A DNA stretch of 64,000 nt from Pelomyxa schiedti (lineage: Eukaryota > Evosea > Pelobiontida > Pelomyxidae): the NCBI GenBank assembly GCA_020536535.1, contig JAHLWZ010000836.1, forward strand, positions 25,513-89,512, read 5' to 3'. The first letter of the stretch is position 1; each line of letters begins with the position of its first letter. Shown piece by piece: positions 55,164-64,000 of the stretch. The notes beneath the pieces were generated by a model that saw nothing but the letters and a program-made list of their open reading frames with translations, was not told the DNA's origin and searched no databases. Both the position numbers and the translations under genes were made by a program.

Positions 55164-58100
55164 ATGCACTCGACACGCAATTTTGCGCTGCTTGTGGTCG
55201 TAGCGGTCGCTGCTACTGTCATTTTGTCGTCTACGGCGGTCGTACGTGCGCAGAGCCACCCGGCCACGTGCGGCGGTTTCGTTCGCGCGGACAGGGTCGC
55301 CGCCGGCGCATCGCAGCATCCAGATCTTACAGCTGTAGTGGTGACGTTGTCTCCGGCGTCGGGCGGTGCCCCTCAGACTGTGGAGTGCACTCCTGTATGC
55401 TACCCCCCTTTTTTTTTTTTTTTTTTTTTTTGCCCCTTCTTCTTCTGGCGCACTGACAACATATGATAGTTTGGGTATTATGTTTTACCAATTGACGAGA
55501 ATGTGCGAGGAGTTTATTCCATCTCTATAAACGAACCTACAGGCTGGAGTTTTGGTGTGTCCTTGCACTATGCTATCAAAACAAGTTGGTAACTAAAACC
55601 AAGCTCCTTCTTCTGTTTCTGTGGATTTCTCCAACCCACATGCCTGTGAAAATGATATTGACTTCTCGATCATGGGCTTTGCAGTCACAGGCTCGGTTGT
55701 TGCGTAGAAATACCTTTCTTTCTTCTCATTGGGTGGACAGGTAGCTGTTACAAACTCTGATAGGTGTCCAGCAAGTGTATCCCCTTCAGGAGTCGCCGTG
55801 CAGTTACTCACTGAACATGGAAGCATCATCTCACGTATCTTAATAATGAATTTATGTGGGACTAACACCAGTTGCAGAGACCAAAACGACAAATGGAAAT
55901 TTTGTTTTCACCGAAGTTCCACCAGGAGTATATACTTTACAGGTTTCCCTTCCCGGCACAAAATTCCTGCAGGTTTCCCTTCTGATTCCTGAAGAATGTA
56001 AACCCTCATTTGATTTGCAGGATACCATGCAAGTGGAAGTGGTGTGGGGTAATGTTGCTTTAGAGAAACCATTTGAGATTGTTGGCTTCGATATCAAAGG
56101 GACAGTTGCTTCTACTGACAAGGAATACATTGGAGGGGTTGAACTAACATTATACGATTCTACCAAGACACCAGGTACCTTTTTGCTTGAAAGAAAAAAA
56201 CCAAAAAAATTGTTTTACACTGAACTTTAGTTGCACAAACATTTTCAAAGCAAACCACTGGCGAGTTCATCTTTGAGAGCGTTTCTTGTGGTCAGTACAC
56301 TATAATACCACAGTACAAAAGTGGAGCAACTGTGTACAATTTGAACCCATCTGAACTCCCTATATCTGTCACATTCGGTTTGCATTTTATTCGCTACTCC
56401 CTGATAACACCATCTAGGACGAGTAGTATTAGACAAACCTTTTATTGTTGTGGGCTTTTCTATTTCTGGTATGCACAAAAAGCTGTCCCTTTTTTTTCAT
56501 ACCGTGTCAGGTCGAGTATTGAACAGTGAACAATCACATGTGGGAATTGAAGGGGTTTCTGTAAGTTTTGATGGCACACCAGCTGCAACAACAGATTCCG
56601 ACGGGTTTTTCCTTTTACTTTTTCTTCATCACTTCTCAACCAATCTGCAGAAGCTACACCTTAGAGCAAGTCACATCTGGCAAGCATGATATTACAGCAA
56701 GTCTTCCTCACCATGGCTTTTCTTCAATAAAGGGGTTACACCTTACCCCAAATTCGGGATCTCTTCCAGATATTATTGTTTCTAGGTAATCTCTCTTTAT
56801 CTGATTTGTTGATTGACCTTACTAGTTATGACGTGTGTGGGATTGTTACACTCCATAAAACCCCAGCCTCATTCAGTGTAACATCTATTGGTGTTCAGCT
56901 TTTTTCGAGTTCATCGAAAGCCAAACCAAAAACAATGTAAACATGTCCCTTCACCCACCTCTTTGATTGATGCAACACAGCTATGTCAAATCTACTGGTG
57001 AATTCTGCTTTGAGAGTGTTCCCAAGGGGGAATACAGAATTGCTCCTGTTCAGACATCCTCCAGTCCTGTTCAGTTGCTCCCTTCTTCCCTGACAGTGAA
57101 TGTTGACAAGCCAGTTCTCAACTTGAAATTCACTCAAGTTTCTTCAATTTATTGGCTAATTCGTTCATTAAACGTTTTCTAGAGTCTTTGGGCAATCTCA
57201 GGCCACATTGTTGTTCTCGAACCAGAATCAGCCCACCCCGCTGATTTGAAAATTACTATGTACCCAGCCATCATAAAAATCCTTGTACTTTCCTAATCTA
57301 ATATTAAGGGAAGGACCAGCTTCTGCAACAGCCACCATCACCCCAGATTTCAAGTTTTCTTTTACCGGACTTCTGTCTGGTACCTACAAACTCCAAGTTG
57401 CCCAAGTTAAGGGCTGCTATTGCTGGTCTGAAAATGAGATCAATGTCAAAGTACTGTGTTCTTCTAATCATTCCTCGCCAACTGACATATCTTTTCATTA
57501 GGTCTCTAATGGCAATGTGGAGGGAATCACTTTCATACAACATGGATTTTCTGCCAATGTTGATATTTCCCATCCATCTTCTGGTTGTTCTTCTCTCAAT
57601 CTTTTTTCTATCTAATATCTCTTCAGTTGTTGCCAGTAACAGTTTAAATACAATTACCAAAAATCTTACACGAGGTCTCAACAGACTTTGTTTACCTTCT
57701 ACAGGTATAGCAAAATTTTGTTAGGTTATTTCACTGGCAAACACTGTAATTGCAGGTGACTGGTCAATGACCCTTAGTTCTTGTGCCCTTTTTGGCAGTG
57801 CTCCTTCATTGGGGATTAGTCACCTTTCCTGCCCCTCGTTATCTCTCAAGGCGTCTATGATTCTTGTGCAAGGCTCTGTGCACTTTGCTGGAATCCCAGG
57901 TGGACCTCAAGACCACCCCGTGAATGTCAGAATGTAGTTTACATAAAAGCAATCAAGTGCCTAAATCTATTTCAGGGAGAGCATTTTGTCAGATGGTACA
58001 CCAGAGAAGATGTCTGAGACTAGTGGTTAGTCCACCATTTTCCCTCTGACTTTTCTTTCTATTCTCATCTTTCTTCCACATTATAGTTTCCCAGTCAACA

Positions 58101-59828
58101 GCAACATATTCCACAAGTGGAAAAATTGGGGAGACAATTAGATTTACTCCCCAATCTTCAAAATTACTTTTTACCCCTCCATCACGCACAATCACCGTAA
58201 CATCTAATGAATGCCCTGTCACAGTGCTACCATTCGAGGCATCTCTTGGAGTGTATGCGCGAAGTACCTACATTGCCACTTCTAACTTAAAATAGGTTCC
58301 TACAAGGGCATGTCGTTCCTGCAATGGAGGGAGTGGAAATGACCGTCTCTACACAGGGCACAGAATCTACTTTCACTGTTCTTACCGATAAACTGGGCAG
58401 CTATTCTGCAGGGCCTTTACCCAGTGGAATATCTTACTCTGTGGTGTGTACCGTTGCTTTTTGAGGTTGTTTTCACATCTCTAAGTCTTGTAACATGGCT
58501 GGCTTCAATTGTGTTCCATCGGGAGACGGAAACTTTCAAATTACGCAATTGATCAACTTAAGGGTTCGTGTAATGGAACCTGGTGAACCAGCCCAACCTC
58601 TTGCTGGGGTTCTTGTTTCAGTCTCCGGCATGCAGTTCCGCAGCAATAACTTTACACTCTCCAATGGAGCCGTGTTTTTGACTGGTCTGACACCTGGTCA
58701 ATACTTCATTCGACCTGCTATGAAAGAGTATACCTTCACTCCCTCAACAATGGTACAGCACTTTTCGTTCCCAGTAAAAACTTAAAAAAAAAAAACCAAA
58801 TAGCAAGTCGTGCTGGAGGAGGGGAAGGAGGATACTGATGTTTTATTTGATGCCAAGCGCGTTGCTTTCAGTGTCTTTGGCTCAGTTCATTTCCTAAATG
58901 GCGAACCTTTTTCGAATACCGCTGTTTTGGCAACTGCACCTGTAACCACATGCCTATCCCCCATTTTTTTTCTAATTTGTGTTAAGGGACATACCGAAGA
59001 AGCACACACCGACAGCACTGGACAATACCGAATTAGAGGCTTAGTTCCTAATACACCATACACCATAACTCTGAAATCAACCGAAGACAAAGGTACGTTT
59101 CTTCACTTTTTACTATGTTAATGCCTTGCAAGGAATTTCACATTTGATGCCCAGCAAACACACTCTCACTGTAGGACTTTTGGATAGTCATGGTGCTGAT
59201 TTCATCGTCGTCACGGCACCAAATGACTGCGTTATATCAGGGACTGTTGATGCTTTACCTGAGGTACTGCAATATCTCACAGTCACCGCCTCTCCAACCA
59301 CGGGGGCTGGTGCATCTGTTTCTGCATCACTTGGACCAAGTGACCACTTTGAACTCCACAAGTTGAAGCCCTTCCAAAAATATGACATCAGCGTTTCTGG
59401 TTCTGTACCAATGGGCATGCAGTGTGAGTGTTCCCCAATGCCAGCAACTACTGTTTTAGCAGGAGCTGATGGGGCAGTGCACAAAACGCTAGAACTGTCT
59501 TATCCATGTGTCTCACATTTGGTATGGAGAATCCAAGAGATCTTTTACTTACACTTTGTAGGAAAAGGCAATGCAAGAAGAACCATCATCACCAATACTT
59601 CCTTTATTATTTTCTATTATTGTAGTCATTGCAGCCTATAACTGGACTGCAGTATGTTTCCCTTGTTACCTGGAAAATTGGCTGACACCACCCAAGGTAA
59701 AACAAAAAGCTTCACAAACACTTCACCGTTTTGGAGTTTCTCTACCAAAATCCATAAATGAAGCAAAAGCCTACGCCGACAGTTTCGGAAAACGAGCCCC
59801 CAGAAGAGAAAAGAAGTTGAGATCATAA
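55164..59828 (+). CDS. NOMO: NOMO (Nodal modulator) ER membrane protein
   Basis: NOMO is a large type I ER membrane protein built of Ig-like (carboxypeptidase regulatory-like) repeats, part of the back-of-Sec61 translocon machinery. ATG 55164 starts a signal peptide (RNFALLVVVAVAATVILSST) followed by CGGFVRADRV, the NOMO start. Repeats show the alternation seen in the family: GLTPVAETKTTNGNFVFTEV with PPGVYTLQVSLPG, TTGEFIFESVSCGQYTIIPQ-type, STGEFCFESVPKGEYRIAPV, RNNFTLSNGAVFLTGLTPGQ-type and STGQYRIRGLVPNTPYTITL. Near the C-terminus come DSHGADFIVVTAPNDCVISG and SDHFELHKLKPFQKYDISVS. A membrane span (SPILPLLFSIIVVIAAYNW) precedes a Lys/Arg-rich cytosolic tail and TAA 59828. More than fifteen introns. 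Poly-T runs occur in several introns, for example 55411-55430. Confidence 0.88.
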
Positions 59829-59974
59829 ACTCTCCCAGTCCAGTACCACAACCCAAACCAACACGCACCTCCCCTCAAAGTAAAAAAAATTTTTTGTTGA
59901 GATGCTTTGCTCAACTGTAGTAGGGACGAGTAACACCCTATTGTATTTTACTTCTGTGGCAAAAAATAAAACAG

Positions 59975-62240
59975 ATGGCGCTAGGAGTGGGCAACAGTTT
60001 GAATCGCGGCCTGGAAGAAGCTGGAAACACTTGCGGCCATGCTCTGTGCTCCCTATGCGCCGAGGCAGCCATCGCTCGCTCACTCCTGGCTTCCCACATC
60101 CCCACCGCATCTAGCGTGACAGAGGCTCCGTTGCAAGCAACACCAGCCGTGGATGCGAGTATCGCGTGCCAGCACAAGGGGTGCAGCGGCGTCACGACGG
60201 CGCGGGTTCAGCTGCCTTTATCCCTCGCAGAGGCTGGGTTCGGGAACATCAACACCCGCCAGACTGAGACTGACACTGAGCCAGGGGCTGAAGCGAGACG
60301 CCGCTCTGGCAGGGACTGTCAGGGACCTATCTGCCAATCTTGTGCACACTTCTCAACAGTGTCTCCAACTTGAAACAGTAAGAGGCTCTCCCCCATAAAT
60401 ATCTTCTCACCAAAACAACAAAAGCAAACCGAAGGAGGGTTATGTTCAGTGTGTTGACTGCATGGGTGACTTCAGGATTCTGTGCCAGTCTCCACCTGGA
60501 AAAAGTTCGTTGAGACTATTTGTTGATAACCCTTTGATCCCGGTGTCATTCAAGCAGACGTTTGGTGCTCATTCTCTTCCGAAACCAGACACTCTCGACT
60601 GCTCCTCAACCATTTTCTTCGACTTCACACTCCCATCTGATGTGGAGGTCAAATTGCCAACAGACGCACCGCCTGACTTGATGGAACTGAAGGAAATTTC
60701 ACCCAAGCACTTCCACCTCTGGGCCAAGCTGAAAGAAACGAACGAATTGCACAGAGTCATCAAGTTTGTGATTGGGGATGCCACAGTTCCAAAGTTTGAT
60801 GTCGTTCCGGGCCATGGTGTTGTCAATCTCCCTGCAATCATCCTCTTTAATGTTGGCATGCTTGTCGGTAACTTCATTAAAAAATCCATTGTGAAACTAT
60901 TGGCTCGTCTTTATCTGCGAGCAAATGTGATCCAAGTTGGAGCATGGAACAGCTGTGCACAGCTTGTTGTGCACTCATCTTCACCCTGCAACTGGCTTTC
61001 TCCAGTAGGTGCTGTTTTAATGGCAATTGGGAAAAGAGGAGAAGAGGATGAGGATGAGGATGGGGAAAAGGAAGAGGAAGAGGAAGAAGGCCGCCTTGAC
61101 ATGAACGACCTGGGCGATGCAATTCAACGAAGATTGAAAGGCTTTCCACTTTCCTCCAAGTTCCGTGATTTGCCTCCATCTACCGAAGAGACAGTGACTT
61201 CGTCATCGTCATCAGGAGGAAGTGGAGTCGAAAGTGAACTCCGAGAAATGTTGACTCGATCGTCAGTCTTGAAACAGTTTGTCCCCTTCCTCTCCTCCTC
61301 CTCCTCCTCTTCTCTGTTTCAAAACTCATTTTTCCCATTTTTGTCTTCTGTTCCTTCTGTGGAATGATGTCTCTCCTCTCTCCTTTTTTCCCCGATTCTG
61401 GATGATGGTGAACAGCAAGCCACTGTGTGGAAGTTTCCAGTGCATTGACATCATGTGCAACTTCCACCCAATATGCTCCAGTTCACACAATGCCTATCTT
61501 CAACTGTTCGTTGACAACCCAATGCTGATTGCCTCTGTGAAGCAAACTTTCATGCCTCCGAGTGTCCTGTCACCGACTGCTGCATTCTTCAAGCCATACC
61601 TCTTTTTTGATGTATCAGTCCCTTCTGGAGTGTCTCCCTCTTTCCTGAAGGAAATTCCTGATGAGCTGGAAAAGATCGTGGAATTACAGCAAGTCTCTTC
61701 GACACGATTCCACCTCTGGCTGGAGCTCTCTGTTGAGGAGAGTAGTTTCTTGGCTGCAGTGAAGTTTATTGTGGGAACCCATCAACTGGAATGAGCGATG
61801 GCACCGTGATTCCTGGATATGGTGTTGTCAATGTACCAGTCATCACTCTTTTTGGACTTTGTGTCTTGTTCCACCTTTCTATCGCTAGAAAGGAGGGGAT
61901 GGTGGAAGCAGTTGTGTCATACATTTCCAAGGTTGCTCTCCAGGTTGTTGTGCACCAGTTGGCTGGTTACTTCCCAATGATTGGCCAAATTACAGTTAAC
62001 CCTCTGTTTCCTTGTGCTTGGCTTGCTCCACTCGTTGTTGCCCTATGTTCTGCGAATGTTGGAGTTCAAGGGATATCTTCTGAGATTCCTATGACAGAAC
62101 TCCGCGACTTTGATCTCATGGGGAAACTAACTTCCAAGATGTTTCCGAGGGAAGAAGAGGCCAACAATGATTTGGGCCCTAAGCCTGAAATCGCCAAAGA
62201 GAGTGATATGTTATGGGTTCACACTCATTATGATTGGTGA
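59975..62240 (+). CDS. degenerate RING/zinc-finger protein with two copies of an unrecognised domain
   Basis: The N-terminal part matches the RING gene at 63529 (TCGHALCSLCAEAAIARSLL versus DCGHFLCSLCAEAALAGALV), but the first zinc pair is missing: CDVC there is GNSL here. An intron at about 60377-60434 leads to EGYVQCVDCMGDFRILCQSP, a B-box-like finger, then a 160-residue domain with RLFVDNPLIPVSFKQTF, HFHLWAKLKETNELHRVIKF and VVPGHGVVNLPAIILFN. An acidic and Ser-rich linker ends near 61272. A likely intron to about 61409 leads to a second unit: CGSFQCIDIMCNFHPICSSS, LQLFVDNPMLIASVKQTF, RFHLWLELSVEESSFLAAVK and VIPGYGVVNVPVITLF. The second unit has a one-base frame change at about 61790. I do not recognise the repeated domain. 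Confidence 0.5.
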
Positions 62241-63502
62241 TAGTTGGTGTGTATTCATTACCCAACCACTTTCAACTCTTCTCACCCTCTTTCGCAGTGC
62301 TGGGAAGACATCCATCAGGAACCAGTGTGTTTGTTCTTTGTGTTGTGTTCTGCTAGTTCCGTGTCACTCACCCATTTTTTAACAGATATGTGATGCACAC
62401 ATTTTCCTCGTTGTACTGGGCCACAATAGGTGCAGACTTCCTAGTACATGTATGACTCCACTTTTTTTATGAGTTTGGCTCTTTTTTACCTCTTCCATTT
62501 TCAGGATGCGCATAACTGGATCATGGGCGAAGGGGTGAAGGTGTCACATTTGGCTTCCATTCCTTTGGTGTGCTTTGTTGTGGAGTCTAATTGTATTTAA
62601 AGGTCAAAATGTAAAAATTGTTGTTGTACCTTTTTCAAGGGATATTTGTTTTTTTCACGGAAATCAGACCATTGAAACTTTTCCCTCAGTGAAACACTTG
62701 GGCTCACTCAGTAAGGTGTTTGTCTACCATGTGGACCTTTGTGCTTGTTGTTTGGAAGAGGTTGGTTACCCCTAAAACCTTTGCCCCTGGACAAAGGTTT
62801 TGAGAGGAAAAAAAGCTTTGCCCCATGGGTGAAGAAAAAAGGGTGAAGGTGTCAGTGTTTTCTGCTATAAAGCTTCGCCCCAAAACCTCTGCCCCATGAT
62901 CCAGTTATGCAATGGCTGCTGGGGAGCACCTGCAAATCAAAGTATACCAGTCGTTTCATCCTGCCCTTTTTTTTTTAGAACAAAATAGATATGGGACACA
63001 GCTGGGCAAAATAGATTCCGGTCAATTCCTGCATACAACTGTATGTCCACTGGAATAACAATGCCTTTTAACCAACATCCAAAAAAAAAAAAAAAAAGGT
63101 TTGGAAGTCTGCATTCTTGTGTTTGATGTCACCAAGAAAAAAACATTTGAAAATCTTGATGGGTGGTGCAGTGACTTCCCCGTTGCAAGAAGAGCAAATA
63201 GTGGTGTCATGCTGTCTTTTGTTGGAAACAAAATTGATTGTGGGTGTGAAAGACAGGTTTATCTGCTCTTTTTCACCTACACATTCATCATACATCGAAC
63301 AGGTAACAGCTACGGAGGCACTACAATGGTGCGCAAAAGGACCTAATTTCCACTTCTTTGAGGTTTGCTTTCATTTTCGTTTGGCCCCCTTACCGTAATA
63401 AATCAACAGGTCAGTGCCAAGGACGGCACCAACATCACGAACTTCTTACAGAGCGTATGGGATATCACAGCCACCCCCTTCCTCCAGAAGCTAAAGTTCT
63501 AA
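62167..63502 (+). CDS. Rab7-like small GTPase, interrupted by an inserted element
   Basis: The GTPase is spread over short exons. The P-loop is TLIMIGDS (about 62213) joined to AGKTSIRNQ (about 62300). Switch I is YVMHTFSSLYWATIGADFLV (about 62388-62450). Then come GEHLQIKVYQ (62920-62950), IWDTAGQNRFRSIPAYNCMS (62986-63047), ILVFDVTKKKTFENLDGWCS and SFVGNKIDCG (63110-63240; NKID). The end is VTATEALQWCAKGPNFHFFE and VSAKDGTNITNFLQSVWDIT (SAK), with TAA 63500-63502. TIGADF, DxxxxxTFENLDxW and WC resemble Rab7. The C-terminus ends LKF with no prenylation cysteines. The start codon is unclear, because the first exon overlaps the end of the preceding gene in another frame. The exon before GEHLQ is split by the 62510-62910 element. 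It may be a pseudogene. Confidence 0.6.
62510..62910. mobile_element. 401 bp MITE-like element with 18 bp terminal inverted repeats
   Basis: Perfect inverted ends: GCATAACTGGATCATGGG at 62510-62527 and its reverse complement CCCATGATCCAGTTATGC at 62893-62910. The interior has no transposase frame but has a 14 bp direct repeat GGGTGAAGGTGTCA (62533-62546 and 62841-62854) and CTTTGCCCC repeats. Removing the element joins GATGC to AATGGCTGCT in phase with the Rab exon, so this looks like an insertion into coding DNA. Target duplication is ambiguous because the ends contain GCAT/ATGC. Confidence 0.75.
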
Positions 63503-63528
63503 ATAAAAAAAATCCTTTGTTCGTTGAA

Positions 63529-64000
63529 ATGCAACAAAACGACGAAGAGGCGCAACAACCGACCAGTACCACGACCAAGACCCGGTGCGATGTGTGCACG
63601 AGGTTGCTGGAGGACCCCGTGGCGCTGGACTGCGGCCACTTCCTCTGCTCCCTCTGCGCTGAGGCAGCCCTCGCCGGCGCCCTCGTGGCCTCGCGCTTCC
63701 CCTCTGCCCCGCGCGCCCCTCCGTCTCTTGGCGCACCTTGCACCCCCCCTCCTCCCACTCCTCCTCTCGCTCCTGCCGCCTGTCCCCCAGGGACCACGGC
63801 CTCGGCCACCCCCGACTGCCCAGCACCACCACCACCACCACAGGCCTCCCTGCCGGCCCTCGCAGCGGCGGCCGCTGCTACCACACGCAGCGAAACCCCC
63901 GCCATGGACGACGACGAGGGCCCAGTCGAGGTCCCCCTCGCGTGCCCGCACCAGGGCTGCAAAGGTGGTGCAACGGTCGTCCGCCTCCGCGTGACGGCAG
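63529..64000 (+). CDS. RING-finger protein, incomplete at window end
   Basis: ATG 63529 gives MQQNDEEAQQPTSTTTKTRC, then CDVCTRLLEDPVALDCGHFL and CSLCAEAALAGALVASRFPS: C-x2-C, C-G-H, C-x2-C of a RING. A long Pro/Ala/Thr-rich, GC-rich insert is followed by VEVPLACPHQGCKGGATVVR, which likely gives the last zinc pair. The same plan (CGHxxCxxCAxAxAxxLLAS, insert, late C-x-C) occurs at 17119 and, degenerated, at 59975. The frame is still open at 64000, so the C-terminal design is unknown. Confidence 0.75.
   Translation, partial: MQQNDEEAQQPTSTTTKTRCDVCTRLLEDPVALDCGHFLCSLCAEAALAGALVASRFPSAPRAPPSLGAPCTPPPPTPPLAPAACPPGTTASATPDCPAPPPPPQASLPALAAAAAATTRSETPAMDDDEGPVEVPLACPHQGCKGGATVVRLRVTA

Noticed and set aside
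62241-63060. Transposase gene inside the inverted-repeat element
   Set aside because: Only short frames without DDE or helix-turn-helix features; the element looks non-autonomous.
1-64000. Prokaryotic operon, prophage or giant-virus insertion
   Set aside because: Spliceosomal introns occur in most genes on both strands, there are no capsid, integrase or polymerase genes of viral type, and housekeeping eukaryotic genes are present throughout.

Overview
The window is nuclear DNA from an intron-rich eukaryote, most likely a free-living amoeboid protist. Coding density is high, on both strands. Most genes are cut by short GT-AG introns, commonly about 40-60 nt, for example 2936-2980 and 34963-35008. 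All three standard stop codons are used. Several gene types fit Amoebozoa: a GPI-anchored expansin, GH3 enzymes, several Ras/Rho regulators, SEL1 and ankyrin repeat proteins, and RING/TRAF proteins. The lineage call is an inference from gene content; an archamoeba or dictyostelid-like amoeba seems possible, but no marker gene settles it. Gene models were spliced by eye. Outer limits are usually better supported than individual introns.

Layout. 0-12 kb: a condensation-fold acyltransferase (+), a small secreted protein (+), a Lys-rich microprotein (-), a RasGEF (-), an expansin (+), a WD/beta-propeller-like acidic protein (+), an SDR oxidoreductase (-) and a secreted C39-like peptidase (+). 12-17 kb: two tandem, nearly identical GH3 genes (-). 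17-28 kb: a RING/B-box/coiled-coil protein with an ALK-type glycine-rich domain (+), then three chromosome-replication or condensation genes side by side: GINS subunit PSF1 (+), DNA polymerase epsilon subunit 2 (-) and condensin SMC2 (+). 28-35 kb: an HDHD5/CECR5-type HAD protein (+), a Lys-rich Nudix protein that may be fused to an upstream PARP (-), an ankyrin protein (-) and a SEL1 protein (-). 35-42 kb: a DUF3592-like membrane protein (+), a RING/TRAF/glycine-rich protein (-), an intronless secreted glycosidase-like protein (+) and a Rho GTPase (-). 42-55 kb: a small coiled-coil protein, a long RasGEF-RhoGAP fusion, an unidentified membrane protein, capping protein alpha, a MED11-like protein and a METTL2/6/8-type methyltransferase (all -). 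55-64 kb: NOMO (+), a degenerate RING protein with two copies of an unrecognised domain (+), a Rab-like GTPase interrupted by a terminal-inverted-repeat element (+), and a RING gene running off the end (+).

Themes. Signalling and cytoskeleton genes are prominent: two RasGEFs, one with RhoGAP, a Rho GTPase, a Rab GTPase and actin capping protein. Four RING-containing paralogues with two C-terminal designs are spread through the window, and two of them carry the ALK-like glycine-rich domain. At least two kinds of short non-coding repeat are present: a 65-80 bp element with AT-rich inverted ends in three promoter regions, and a 401 bp element with 18 bp inverted ends inside the Rab gene. GC-rich low-complexity islands sit at the 5' ends of many genes.
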